Origin: Clostridia bacterium
GTDB taxonomy: Bacteria > Bacillota > Clostridia > Oscillospirales > Acutalibacteraceae
Assembly (NCBI GenBank): GCA_017440965.1
Contig: JAFSGH010000071.1
Span: 1-64,000 of the forward strand
Direction: 5' to 3'
DNA: 64,000 bases
Every line of letters begins with the position of its first letter. Position 1 is the stretch's first letter. This document shows positions 18,352-28,024 of the stretch, in pieces. The position numbers and the translations under genes were made by a program. The notes below the pieces were generated by a model. The model had not been told where the DNA came from and searched no databases. It was given only the letters and a program-made list of their open reading frames with translations.

Positions 18352-19662
18352 TTAATTATTATCTGCGGCATCGTGTTTACCGCATAGATCTGTCAACAAT
18401 TCTCTTACATCGCCTGCAAGATACAACGATCCGCAAACGACCAAAGCGTCAAAGCCGTTGATTTTTCCGAAGGCTGTCCTGATACCCTCTGAGGGATCTG
18501 ATACGGCAAAGCCTTTTGTGCCTGCTCTTATGATCATTTCACAAAGCTCTTCGGCATCCATACTTCTCGGATTTGACGGTTTTACCGTTATTACCTCTTG
18601 AAAGCAATCTACAAGTTCAGAGAGGACAACGGATATATCTTTATCTGCCATCATTCCCATGACAGCAATAATTCTTTTATTACCAAGATGGCGCTTCAGC
18701 ACCTTGCTTAAAGCCCTGACAGAGCCTTCATTGTGAGAGCCGTCAAGAATTACAAGCGGATCACGGGATAATATCTCTGTTCTTGCAGGAATAGAGGCAG
18801 AAGATATACCTTCCCTTACGGCATAAAAGCTTATATCGACACCGTTGCTGCGAAGCACATTCACAGCCGTAAGCACCAATGACATATTGTTGAGCTGATG
18901 CCTTCCGCTCCAGGGAATCAGAAATGCTCCTTCCTCAGAAGAAACCTCCGTTCCGTAGATATATTCACCCTTGACAGTAAGCATTTTTTCACTGTTCGCT
19001 GTATAAAGCGGTGAATTCTTTATTTCTGACTGCTCCTTTATAACCTTCAATACCTGAGAAGGCTGCTCTTCACCCGTTATAACGGGACAGCCCTCCTTGA
19101 TGATGCCGCACTTTTCAAAGGCGATCTCACCGAGAGTATTACCGAGAATATTAGTGTGATCAAGGGATACGGATACAATAATACTGCACAGAGGCGAGGA
19201 TATGATATTTGTAGCATCAAATCTTCCGCCGAGTCCTGTTTCAAGAACGACATAGTCACAGCCCTTCTCGGCAAAATACAAAAAGGCGGCGGCCGTCACG
19301 GCCTCAAACTCCGTGACAGATATCCCTTCAGAGTGAAGCTTTTCTGTTGCAGCACTTACCTTTTCTGTAACAAAAACAAGGTCCTCACGGGAAATCATTT
19401 CCATGTTGTACTGTATTCTTTCTCTGAATTCCAATACATACGGGGATGTATACAGCCCTGTATTATATCCCGCTTTACATAAAACAGAGGCCAGTGCCGT
19501 GCAGGTACTTCCCTTTCCGTTAGTACCTGCAACATGTATAAATTTCAGTTTTTTATGCGGAGAGCCGAGCTCGCGGACAAGTCTTTCTATTCGTTCAAGT
19601 CCCGGCTTTATTCCGAATCTTTCAAGCGAATGATAAAAATCTACCGCTTCATTAAATGTCAT
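18352..19662 (-). CDS. folC: bifunctional folylpolyglutamate synthase/dihydrofolate synthase
   Basis: Adds glutamate to dihydropteroate and to folates. The ATP loop AGTNGKGSTC (about residue 45), the Mur-ligase-like SLDHTNILG block and the C-terminal glutamate-binding domain (VMGMMADKD) are present in 436 residues. It follows valS by 13 bases, an arrangement frequent in Firmicutes. Confidence 0.95.
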   Translation of the reverse strand: MTFNEAVDFYHSLERFGIKPGLERIERLVRELGSPHKKLKFIHVAGTNGKGSTCTALASVLCKAGYNTGLYTSPYVLEFRERIQYNMEMISREDLVFVTEKVSAATEKLHSEGISVTEFEAVTAAAFLYFAEKGCDYVVLETGLGGRFDATNIISSPLCSIIVSVSLDHTNILGNTLGEIAFEKCGIIKEGCPVITGEEQPSQVLKVIKEQSEIKNSPLYTANSEKMLTVKGEYIYGTEVSSEEGAFLIPWSGRHQLNNMSLVLTAVNVLRSNGVDISFYAVREGISSASIPARTEILSRDPLVILDGSHNEGSVRALSKVLKRHLGNKRIIAVMGMMADKDISVVLSELVDCFQEVITVKPSNPRSMDAEELCEMIIRAGTKGFAVSDPSEGIRTAFGKINGFDALVVCGSLYLAGDVRELLTDLCGKHDAADNN

Positions 19663-19675
19663 TTTCAGTCAATCC

Positions 19676-22309
19676 TTAACCGAGTTTTGCAATACTTGCC
19701 TTAAGAAGAGCGGCTTTTTCGTTAAGCTTAATCTGATTTGCTTTCTGCTCTTCGATAACCTGCGCAGGAGCCTTTGCAAGGAAGCCCTGATTATTGAGCT
19801 TTCCGTTTATCTGGCTGAGCTTCTTTTCAACCTCTTCGAGCTCCTTATTAAGACGCTTTTTCTCTGCTTCAAAGTCAACAAGCTCCGCCATAGGCATATA
19901 GATGGTTGCAATATCGGTAACAACGCTTACACTGCCGTCAAGCTCAAATACGCCCTCGTCATCGGAAACAGCAACAAAGGAAGCAGATGCAAGTCTCTGG
20001 AAATACTTGGCACCGTCGCTGAAGAGCTCCTGCTCCTTTGTAACGATATCAAGTCTTGCCTTCTTTGAGGGCGGAACATTCATCTCTGCTCTGCGGTTTC
20101 TGACAGCTCTTATTGCAGTCATTATATGCTCCATATTTTCCTCACTCTCGGGGAAAACATAGCTTTCATCGTATACGGGCCAGGGAGATACCATAATTGA
20201 CTCACCGTCATGAGGAAGCGTCTGCCATATCTCCTCTGTAATAAAGGGCATAAAGGGATGAAGAAGCTTGAGAGTGTTACTCATAACATAAACAAGAACT
20301 GCTCTTGCGGTCTTCTTAAGCTCTATATCCTCTGAGGAAAGACGGATCTTGCATATTTCAATATACCAGTCACAAAGAATATCCCAGATGAAGTCATAAA
20401 GCTTCTGAACTGCAATACCGAGCTCAAATTTATCAAGATTATCTGTAACTTCCTTTACAACAGTATTGAACTTTGTAAGGATCCATTTATCTTCAAGAGC
20501 AAGCTTTTCGGGAATATGGGGTGCGGGCTCATTCTCACCGAGATTCATAAGAACGAATCTTGCAGCATTCCAGAGCTTATTAGCAAAGTTACGGCTTGCT
20601 TCAACCTTCTCATCAGAGAAACGCATATCATTTCCGGGAGAGTTACCTGTAGCAAGAGTAAATCTCAGTGCATCTGCACCGTATTTATCAATAATTTCAA
20701 GGGGATCAATACCGTTACCGAGGGATTTTGACATTTTTCTTCCCTGAGCATCACGCACAAGACCGTGAATAAGAACGGTATCAAAGGGAGCCTTACCCAT
20801 CTGCTCGCAGGAGGAGAAGATCATTCTTGCAACCCAGAAGAAAATAATATCATAGCCGGTAACAAGAGTATTTGTGGGGAAATAGTGATTAAGCTCATCG
20901 GTATTTTCGGGCCAGCCGAGAGTTGAGAAGGGCCAGAGAGCTGAAGAAAACCATGTGTCAAGAGTATCGGGATCCTGAGTAAGCTTATCACTGCCGCACT
21001 TATGGCATTTTTCGGGTGCATCCTTGGAAACGATTATCTCACCGCAGTCAGCACAGTACCATGCGGGAATTCTGTGTCCCCACCAGAGCTGACGGGAAAT
21101 ACACCAGTCCTTGATGTTTTCCATCCAATGGAAATATATCTTATCAAATCTTTCGGGTACAAACTTTGTCTCTCCGCTTCTTACAGCTTCTATTGCGGGC
21201 TTTGCAAGAGGCTCCATTTTTACGAACCACTGCTTTGAGACCTTGGGCTCAATGGTAGAATGACATCTGTAGCAGGTGCCGACATTATGAGAATAATTCT
21301 CAGTCTTTATAAGAGCACCCTCTGCCTCAAGATCGGCTACAATTGCCTTTCTTGCCTGGAATCTGTCCATTCCGCTGTATTTGCCGTAGCCCTCAGCTAT
21401 ATGAGCATCATCCGTAAATGTATCAATAACGGGAAGATCATGACGAAGACCTACTTCAAAGTCATTAGGATCGTGTGCAGGAGTGATCTTAACACAGCCT
21501 GTACCGAAGTCCATTTCAACATATTCATCGGCAACGATGGGAATTTCTCTGTGAACAATGGGAAGAATAAGAGTCTTGCCGACAAGATGCTTATATCTCT
21601 CGTCATCGGGATGAACAGCTACAGCTGTATCACCGAGCATCGTTTCGGGACGCGTTGTTGCAAGCTCAAGATATCCGCTGCCGTCCTTTAACGGATAGCG
21701 CAGATGCCAGAAATGGCCTGCCTGCTCCTCATACTCAACCTCAGCATCTGAAATCGAGGTAAGGCAAACGGGGCACCAGTTAACGATTCTTTCTCCTCTG
21801 TAGATAAGGCCTTTTTCATAAAGACGGACAAAAACCTCCTTGACAGCCTTGTTACAGCCTTCGTCAAGGGTAAATCTTTCTCTGTCCCAGTCACAGGAGG
21901 AGCCGAGCTTTTTGAGCTGATCAACTATTCTTCCGCCATACTGCTTTTTCCATTCCCATGCTCTTTCAAGGAAGCCCTCTCTTCCGAGATCCTCCTTAGA
22001 AATACCCTCTTTTCTCATAGCCTCAACGATTTTTGCCTCAGTTGCAATTGAAGCATGGTCGGTGCCGGGAAGCCATAAGGTATCAAAGCCTGCCATTCTC
22101 TTGTAACGGATAAGAATATCCTGAAGAGTATTGTCAAGCGCATGTCCCATATGAAGCTGTCCCGTGATATTGGGAGGGGGAATAACTATTGTGTATGTAG
22201 GCTTGTCCATCTCGCATTTTGCGTAAAAATACTTTCCGTCAAGCCAGCTTTTGTAAATTCTGTCCTCTACATTTTTCGGATCGTAGAGCTTTTCAAGTTC
22301 TTTACTCAT
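19676..22309 (-). CDS. valS: valyl-tRNA synthetase
   Basis: Class I synthetase of 877 residues. The HIGH-type motif reads HMGH (within [11 protein letters not shown]), the KMSKS loop is complete ([10 protein letters not shown]), and a CP1 editing domain, two Cys zinc-binding pairs (about 430) and the C-terminal coiled coil that contacts tRNA are visible. GAGG precedes the ATG. Only 77 bases separate it from recD2, too few for a T-box leader, so it is probably read from the mreB promoter. Confidence 0.97.
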   Translation of the reverse strand: MSKELEKLYDPKNVEDRIYKSWLDGKYFYAKCEMDKPTYTIVIPPPNITGQLHMGHALDNTLQDILIRYKRMAGFDTLWLPGTDHASIATEAKIVEAMRKEGISKEDLGREGFLERAWEWKKQYGGRIVDQLKKLGSSCDWDRERFTLDEGCNKAVKEVFVRLYEKGLIYRGERIVNWCPVCLTSISDAEVEYEEQAGHFWHLRYPLKDGSGYLELATTRPETMLGDTAVAVHPDDERYKHLVGKTLILPIVHREIPIVADEYVEMDFGTGCVKITPAHDPNDFEVGLRHDLPVIDTFTDDAHIAEGYGKYSGMDRFQARKAIVADLEAEGALIKTENYSHNVGTCYRCHSTIEPKVSKQWFVKMEPLAKPAIEAVRSGETKFVPERFDKIYFHWMENIKDWCISRQLWWGHRIPAWYCADCGEIIVSKDAPEKCHKCGSDKLTQDPDTLDTWFSSALWPFSTLGWPENTDELNHYFPTNTLVTGYDIIFFWVARMIFSSCEQMGKAPFDTVLIHGLVRDAQGRKMSKSLGNGIDPLEIIDKYGADALRFTLATGNSPGNDMRFSDEKVEASRNFANKLWNAARFVLMNLGENEPAPHIPEKLALEDKWILTKFNTVVKEVTDNLDKFELGIAVQKLYDFIWDILCDWYIEICKIRLSSEDIELKKTARAVLVYVMSNTLKLLHPFMPFITEEIWQTLPHDGESIMVSPWPVYDESYVFPESEENMEHIMTAIRAVRNRRAEMNVPPSKKARLDIVTKEQELFSDGAKYFQRLASASFVAVSDDEGVFELDGSVSVVTDIATIYMPMAELVDFEAEKKRLNKELEEVEKKLSQINGKLNNQGFLAKAPAQVIEEQKANQIKLNEKAALLKASIAKLG

Positions 22310-22386
22310 ATCAATAACCTCTTTTTTCGGTTTTTCAGTATTTAACCGATATATTGTAACATAAAATCTTCATTTTGTAAATATAA

Positions 22387-24597
22387 TTATGCAAGCAAAA
22401 AGCTTTTAAGTGCCGAATATCTTTTATTCTGCTTATTATTTGATGCCATACTGTATATTTTCTCCTCTGTTCCCACAAGAACAAGGATCTTTTTTGCTCT
22501 TGTAACACCCGTATAAAGAAGATTACGGTACATAAGCATAGAAGGACAGTCAACTATCGGAATTATAACAACGGGATATTCACTTCCCTGACTTTTATGT
22601 ATAGTGACTGCATATGCAAGCTCAAGCTCAGACAGATTATCGACGGGATAATCTGCCGCACGGTCATCAAATTCTATCTTCATCGTACCTGCGGCGTAAT
22701 TGATCTTTTTAAGAATACCGATATCACCGTTGAAAACGCCTTCACCGTCTTCACTGCCCTTTTTCCACGGAATATCGTAATTATTCTTTATCTGCATAAC
22801 CCTGTCGCCCTCACGAAATATCCTGCCGCCTGAGGTCTTGACCTCACTTTTATGCCTTTCGGGAGGATTAAGAACCGCCTGAAGCCTGCGGTTAAGATTT
22901 ACGGTTCCGAGATCCCCTTTTCTTGAGGGACAAAGTATCTGAATATCATCAAACGGAGAAAAGCCGTATGCATCGGGAAGGCGTTTGCCGATAAGCTGTA
23001 ATACAGTATCCGCCGCACTCAGGGAATCCTCTCTTTTTATAAAAAAGAAATCGGAATCATTCACCCCGAGCTTCGGCATCTCGCCTGCCATTATTCTGTG
23101 TGCATTCATAACAATAAGGCTTTTTTGAGCCTGTCTGAATATTTCCGTAAGACAGACCACGGGAAGAATGCCCGAGCCGATAAGATCATTAAGCACATTT
23201 CCCGGTCCTACCGAGGGAAGCTGATCGGAGTCTCCCACAAGAACGATACGGCAGCCCATAGGAAGAGCATCCAGAAGACTTGCAAAAAGCTCCGTATCGA
23301 CCATCGACATTTCATCTATTATTATTGCTCCGCACACAAGAGGATTTTCTGCATTTCTTCTGAATACGGGCTTATCCCCGGCATCCCATTCTACCTCGAG
23401 CAGGCGGTGTATCGTCTTAGCCTCTCTGGCCGTGACCTCGCTCATACGCTTAGCAGCTCTTCCGGTGGGCGCACATAAAAGCACATCCACCCGTTTTCTT
23501 TCAAAAACATCGATTATGCCCTTAACGGCTGTAGTTTTTCCGGTACCGGGGCCGCCTGTAAGAATAAGAAGTCCTTTTGTTGCGGCTGTAATTATTGCCT
23601 CTTTTTGCTTTTCGGCATAAAATATTCCGTTGGACTCTTCAATATTCTCTATATCCTTTTCAACCGCCCTTATCATAGACGGCGGAAAGCGGAGAATATT
23701 TTTCATTCTGTCGGCAATGGAATTCTCTGCAATATATATTTCGGGAATAAAAAGAAATTCCTCACCGTTCATCTCATAGGACACCAACTGCTTTAAGCTT
23801 ATAAGTTCATCTATAGCTTCATCCGTGACATCCTTATCTATTCCCAGCAGCTCTCCTGACGGACCTGCCATTTTTCTTCTCGGAATACAGGTATGACCGT
23901 TATAAAGATTATGCTTTATTATGTATATGATACCTGCATTATTACGGTATGAGGGCTTCGGAGAAAGTCCCATATCCTTAGAAAGCTTTTCTGCCCTTTC
24001 AAAGCTGAAGCCGTTTACCGCTCCGCATAAAATATAAGGATTTTCCTTTATCATAGCCACGGCATTCATACCGAAGTATTTATAAATCGCGGTACATTCA
24101 GACGGTGTTATTCCGTAGCTTTCAAGCTCTATCATTATCTTTCTCATAGAATACTGACGGTTGAATTCTGCGGAGATATCAATTGCCTTCTGCTTTGATA
24201 TCCCGTTTACGGATGCAAGCTTTTCAGGCTCACTTTCAAGCACATCGAAGCTTTTTTCACCAAAGCGTTCAATTATCTTTATTGCTGTTTTCGGTCCGAT
24301 TCCCTTTATTGCACCTGACGCCAGATATCTGTACAGCTTTGCAGTGGTATCAGGCAACGACCGCTGACAGGAGCTTATCTTGAATTGTCTGCCGAATACC
24401 TCATGGGCACCCCAGGTGCCGTAAAGCACAACATCCTCGCCTGCCGCGATTTCCGTGAGCGAACCCACTGCTGTAATTATCTCACCCGAAACATTGACCT
24501 CTAAAACCGTAAAGAAATTTGTGGTATTCTGAAAAACAACATTTTCAACCGTACCGCTGATCTTTTCTTCATAATTATAGTCTTCCATACCGATCAT
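22387..24597 (-). CDS. recD2: RecD2-type SF1B DNA helicase
   Basis: A 736-residue 5'-3' helicase of the RecD2/YrrC group, which works in DNA repair outside RecBCD. An N-terminal OB-like region is followed by helix-hairpin-helix repeats (GIGPKTAIKIIERFG), Walker A LTGGPGTGKTT (about 345), Walker B IIIDEMSMVD and the C-terminal helicase motif AYAVTIHKSQGSEYP. The start overlaps the mreB stop as ATGA. Confidence 0.95.
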   Translation of the reverse strand: MIGMEDYNYEEKISGTVENVVFQNTTNFFTVLEVNVSGEIITAVGSLTEIAAGEDVVLYGTWGAHEVFGRQFKISSCQRSLPDTTAKLYRYLASGAIKGIGPKTAIKIIERFGEKSFDVLESEPEKLASVNGISKQKAIDISAEFNRQYSMRKIMIELESYGITPSECTAIYKYFGMNAVAMIKENPYILCGAVNGFSFERAEKLSKDMGLSPKPSYRNNAGIIYIIKHNLYNGHTCIPRRKMAGPSGELLGIDKDVTDEAIDELISLKQLVSYEMNGEEFLFIPEIYIAENSIADRMKNILRFPPSMIRAVEKDIENIEESNGIFYAEKQKEAIITAATKGLLILTGGPGTGKTTAVKGIIDVFERKRVDVLLCAPTGRAAKRMSEVTAREAKTIHRLLEVEWDAGDKPVFRRNAENPLVCGAIIIDEMSMVDTELFASLLDALPMGCRIVLVGDSDQLPSVGPGNVLNDLIGSGILPVVCLTEIFRQAQKSLIVMNAHRIMAGEMPKLGVNDSDFFFIKREDSLSAADTVLQLIGKRLPDAYGFSPFDDIQILCPSRKGDLGTVNLNRRLQAVLNPPERHKSEVKTSGGRIFREGDRVMQIKNNYDIPWKKGSEDGEGVFNGDIGILKKINYAAGTMKIEFDDRAADYPVDNLSELELAYAVTIHKSQGSEYPVVIIPIVDCPSMLMYRNLLYTGVTRAKKILVLVGTEEKIYSMASNNKQNKRYSALKSFLLA

Positions 24598-25631
24598 TCA
24601 CTGCCATCGTCATTATCTTCTGTGCCTGACTTGAAAATATATCCGTTACGGTCAAGATATTTCATATCCTTCAGCAGTATACCTATTCCCTTTGCGGCAC
24701 ATTCATCGGGAGAGTCCGCCACAACCGTTTTCAGCTTTGTCCGCCTTTCAATAAAGCTGTCCAGACCGAAAAGCCTTGCACTGCCGCCGGTAAGAATGAT
24801 TCCTGTATCGGCTATATCACCGCAAAGCTCGGGAGGAGTCTGCTCGAGAACTCTGAGTATACAGGAAAGCACCTCCTCAAGTCTCGGCTTCAGCACTTCA
24901 AACACTTCAGTTGAGGTAAGCTCAATTTCTGAGGGAAGTCCGCTTTCAATACTCTTTCCGCATATGACGGCAGCTATCTCATCATTTCTTATTATTGCAC
25001 CGCCTACGGTATGCTTGATCTCCTCAGCCGTAGGCGCGCCTATCTCTGTCTTATATGTTCTTGCAACATATTCGATAATACTCTTTGTAAGATCATTTCC
25101 GCCTATATTCACGGACTCCGAAACTGCGATATTCCCCATAGTGACAACACAGCAGTCGGTCACTCCGCCGCCGATATCACAGACTATTGTCCCCTTAGGC
25201 TCTGTAAGGCTTACACCGGCTCCGATTGCGGCCGCAAGCGATTCGTCAACAAAGCATGCCTTTCCTGCGCCTGATGACATAACAACATCAAAAACAGTCT
25301 TTTTCTGCAGCGGTGTCACCGTACTCGGCACACACATAAGAATATTAGGCTTAAACACCTTTCCGTAGCAGAGCTTGTTTATACAGCTTCTGAGCATAAC
25401 ACAGGACTGCTCTCTGTCAATAACGATGCCGTCCTTAATGGGATATACGGCAACCATTGAGCCGGGAAGCTTTTCCGCCATTTTCTTTGCACTGTTTCCT
25501 ATAGCAAGCACCTTGCCCGAATATTTATCGCAAACCATAACAGAGGGCTCACACATAACAATTCCCTTACCGTCTGCAAAAACAGTAAAACTTGACGAAC
25601 CGAAATCTATACCGATCTTTAGTCCCAGCAT
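24594..25631 (-). CDS. mreB: MreB/Mbl-family actin homologue
   Basis: A 345-residue bacterial actin that organises peptidoglycan elongation at the membrane. Phosphate 1 (GIDFGSSSF), phosphate 2 (VCDIGGGVTDC) and the adenosine motif (ILTGGSARLFG) are in place. I start at ATG 25631, with GAGGTG six bases upstream. mreC and mreD do not follow; instead it heads a recD2-valS-folC operon, so it may be a second MreB-type paralogue (Mbl or MreBH) and not the main mreBCD copy. Confidence 0.88.
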   Translation of the reverse strand: MLGLKIGIDFGSSSFTVFADGKGIVMCEPSVMVCDKYSGKVLAIGNSAKKMAEKLPGSMVAVYPIKDGIVIDREQSCVMLRSCINKLCYGKVFKPNILMCVPSTVTPLQKKTVFDVVMSSGAGKACFVDESLAAAIGAGVSLTEPKGTIVCDIGGGVTDCCVVTMGNIAVSESVNIGGNDLTKSIIEYVARTYKTEIGAPTAEEIKHTVGGAIIRNDEIAAVICGKSIESGLPSEIELTSTEVFEVLKPRLEEVLSCILRVLEQTPPELCGDIADTGIILTGGSARLFGLDSFIERRTKLKTVVADSPDECAAKGIGILLKDMKYLDRNGYIFKSGTEDNDDGSE

Positions 25632-25661
25632 TGTGAACACCTCATTTCTAATAATTATGTT

Positions 25662-25690
25662 ATTTTAACATATTGAGAGAATTTTGTCTA
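25662..25690 (-). promoter_or_regulatory. promoter of the mreB-recD2-valS-folC operon
   Basis: Minus strand TAGACA (25690-25685), 17 bases, TAAAAT (25667-25662), about 30 bases before the mreB start. Confidence 0.6.
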
Positions 25691-25854
25691 TACAGATTAT
25701 AATTTTTTATCTGCAGCTATCGTGCTTTTGCACACATAACAGAGCATATATTTGTTAAAGTATACATTTTTATTTTTTTATTTTGGTTTTTATTCACAAC
25801 TTTATAAAATTATGTTAATATATAATCCAATATTTATTTAAAGGAGATAATAAT

Positions 25855-26790
25855 ATGAGTTTTGAGCATAAGGAATACCGTTTTCCGTCAAACACGGGCA
25901 TTGCAGACATCTATGTTCAGAGCATTGTCCCTGAAGATAAAATGACGGTCAAGGGCATAATTTCAATAGTACACGGGATGGCTGAGCATTCAGACAGATA
26001 CAAGGAAATAGCTCAGTATCTGTGCTCACACGGTTATGCCGTTTTTATGCACGACCACGCAGGACACGGTAAATCCGTAAATAACAGTGAGGATCTCGGA
26101 TTTTTCGGGAAAGATGAAGGAAATGAAAAGATCGTAGATGATGTTAAAGCAGTAACGGAAATTGCAAAAAAAGAGTTTCCTGCTCTCCCCGTGATATTAT
26201 GGGGACATTCAATGGGCTCTTTTGTGACAAGGCGTTTTATTGCAAAATATCCCGATGTTGCTCTCGGCGCGGTGATCTGCGGTACAAGCGGAGCAAACCC
26301 TGCAGCAGGAGCCGGAATTGCTGTTGCAAAAGCGGTTGCCTTCCTTCTTGGTGCACGCCACCGTTCCGCACTTCTTGATACTATGGCATTCGGCACATAT
26401 AATAAAAAATTCAGCGGAAACACCGGCTTTGAATGGCTTTCCGTAAATGAGGATAACATAAGCACCTATGTGACAGATAAGCTTTGCGGATATAAATTCA
26501 CCACCTACGGCTTCAAGGATCTTTTTGCCTTACTGCAAAGCGTTTCCGCCAAGAGCTGGTATGAGGCCGTTCCCTCAGATATGCCCCTTTATCTTATAGC
26601 AGGTGATATGGATCCTGTAGGTAATTACGGTAAAGGTGTCAATGAAGTTTATAATAAGCTCAAAGAAAGCGGACATAAGAATGTTGCTCTCAAGCTTTAT
26701 AAAGGGCTTCGCCACGAGATACATAACGAAGCCTGCAGAAACGATGTTCTTGACGATATCATCACATTTGCCGACAGCATCATTAACTGA
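25855..26790 (+). CDS. alpha/beta hydrolase, monoacylglycerol lipase/lysophospholipase type
   Basis: A 311-residue serine hydrolase of the S33/Hydrolase_4 type. The nucleophile elbow is GHSMGS (Ser about 123), preceded by the oxyanion block HGMAEHSDRY and HDHAGHGKS. The Asp (GDMDPVG) and His (LRHEIHNE) of the triad follow in order. No signal peptide, so cytoplasmic; likely to act on lipid esters. A strong AAAGGAG is seven bases before the ATG. It is a single gene between two terminators, and a paralogue lies at 32298. Confidence 0.88.
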   Translation: MSFEHKEYRFPSNTGIADIYVQSIVPEDKMTVKGIISIVHGMAEHSDRYKEIAQYLCSHGYAVFMHDHAGHGKSVNNSEDLGFFGKDEGNEKIVDDVKAVTEIAKKEFPALPVILWGHSMGSFVTRRFIAKYPDVALGAVICGTSGANPAAGAGIAVAKAVAFLLGARHRSALLDTMAFGTYNKKFSGNTGFEWLSVNEDNISTYVTDKLCGYKFTTYGFKDLFALLQSVSAKSWYEAVPSDMPLYLIAGDMDPVGNYGKGVNEVYNKLKESGHKNVALKLYKGLRHEIHNEACRNDVLDDIITFADSIIN

Positions 26791-26838
26791 TATATCAAAG
26801 TAAGTATTTATTTGCAATTTATAATTCTCTTAAAGCAA

Positions 26839-26882
26839 AAAAAAAAGCTTATCAGGACAAAATATGCCTGATAAGCTTTTTC
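26839..26882 (+). terminator. terminator after the alpha/beta hydrolase gene
   Basis: AAAAGCTTATCAGG pairs with CCTGATAAGCTTTT, with T tails on either strand. Confidence 0.9.
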
Positions 26883-26991
26883 GGCTCTATGCTTTTATAT
26901 CTTGCAGCGAAACAAGAAAACGGCATCGGCGACCGTTTTCGGAGATGGACATATAATCTTTTTACATTATAGGAAGGAATCTCCTATATAA

Positions 26992-27023
26992 TAAAAAAGC
27001 GATGCGTCGGCATCGCTTTTTTG
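26992..27023 (-). terminator. terminator of the SH3-domain gene
   Basis: A perfect 13-base-pair stem AAAAAAGCGATGC / GCATCGCTTTTTT with a GTCG loop, reading as a T-tailed terminator on both strands. Confidence 0.88.
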
Positions 27024-27036
27024 CATATTATTCTGA

Positions 27037-27939
27037 TTATTTTTCAAGATAGCCCATAGCTACCCAGCCTGTAACACCGCCGTAGGTGGTCTTACCCCAA
27101 TACTTTGTATAATTATTTGTGGAAGAAGCATCAAAATATACTTCAACTATAGTAATCTCTGAATTATCGGGGATCTGTGCAATTGATAAAGCATTTACAC
27201 TGTGACCGTCACGCATATTAAGGTGGGGCTGAGCATCAACAGTATATTTTCCTGTAGAATAAGCAGAGCCTGCTGTGTTTGCGGCAGTAGTCTGTTCGGG
27301 AACAGATGCTGCTGTAGTCTGCTCAACGGGTGCGGAGGTTGTCTGCTCAACGGGTGCAGAAGTTGTCTGTTCTGTTGAAGGAGCGGATGTTGTTGATTCC
27401 TCACCTGCAACAGTTGTTCCCTCGGGAGCGGTAGTCTGCTCACCGGGAGTTACAATGCTTCCGGAATAAGCATTTGCAAGGTAGATCATAGATACCCAGC
27501 CTTCCCAACCGAGATAAACTGTCTTACCCCAATACTGAGCGCCTTCCTCTGCTGTTTCATCATACTTTACTTCAGTAACGGTAACAAGAGTGCCGTTGGG
27601 AATGTCCATAAGAATCTCAGCATCCTTTGTTGCATCCTTACGAAGACGGAGATTTCCGTTAGCACCGACATTTACGGTATACTGTCCTGCGGTATACTTT
27701 TCTGCGGGAGAAGTGGTTATCTCAACTGCAGTCGAGCTCTCTTCGGGAGCAACGGTAGTTTCCTCGTTGCCTGATCTCGAGCCGAGAAGTAATGATGCGA
27801 GAACAACAACTGCCACAAGAGCAAATATAACGGCAACAAGAATGATCTTAACTATTTTTTCGGGATTTTTCTTTTTTCCTTCGTTCTCGACGAGCTCTTC
27901 GCCCTCTTCGAAAACTTCATTTTCGTAATTATCGTTCAT
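27037..27939 (-). CDS. membrane-anchored protein with two bacterial SH3 domains
   Basis: A 300-residue protein with an acidic cytoplasmic N terminus, one membrane helix (about 29-52), a Thr/Glu linker, an SH3b domain (about 82-155), a repetitive linker of SAPVEQTT units (about 165-220) and a second SH3b domain (about 225-300). The paired SH3 repeats (NLRLRKDATKDAE and LNMRDGHSVNALS) each end in WGKT...GWVxMxYL. Such domains usually bind cell-wall peptides or carry surface proteins; no catalytic domain is present. AAGGAG precedes the ATG. The same architecture (helix plus Thr/Glu linker) recurs at 16566. Confidence 0.82.
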   Translation of the reverse strand: MNDNYENEVFEEGEELVENEGKKKNPEKIVKIILVAVIFALVAVVVLASLLLGSRSGNEETTVAPEESSTAVEITTSPAEKYTAGQYTVNVGANGNLRLRKDATKDAEILMDIPNGTLVTVTEVKYDETAEEGAQYWGKTVYLGWEGWVSMIYLANAYSGSIVTPGEQTTAPEGTTVAGEESTTSAPSTEQTTSAPVEQTTSAPVEQTTAASVPEQTTAANTAGSAYSTGKYTVDAQPHLNMRDGHSVNALSIAQIPDNSEITIVEVYFDASSTNNYTKYWGKTTYGGVTGWVAMGYLEK

Positions 27940-27975
27940 AACAATACTCCTTATGTATTTTTTGATTGCATACTA

Positions 27976-28004
27976 TATTAACACATCAAGGTATATTTTT
28001 TCAA
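27976..28004 (-). promoter_or_regulatory. promoter of the SH3-domain gene
   Basis: Minus strand TTGAAA (28004-27999), 17 bases, TTAATA (27981-27976). Confidence 0.45.
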
Positions 28005-28024
28005 GTATAATTTGTAAGTTCCTG

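Noticed and set aside
22310..22386. T-box leader for valS
   Set aside because: Only 77 bases separate valS from recD2 and no AGGGTGG-type core is present.
27275..27469. Plus-strand Val/Cys-rich frame
   Set aside because: Antisense shadow of the repetitive linker in the SH3-domain protein.
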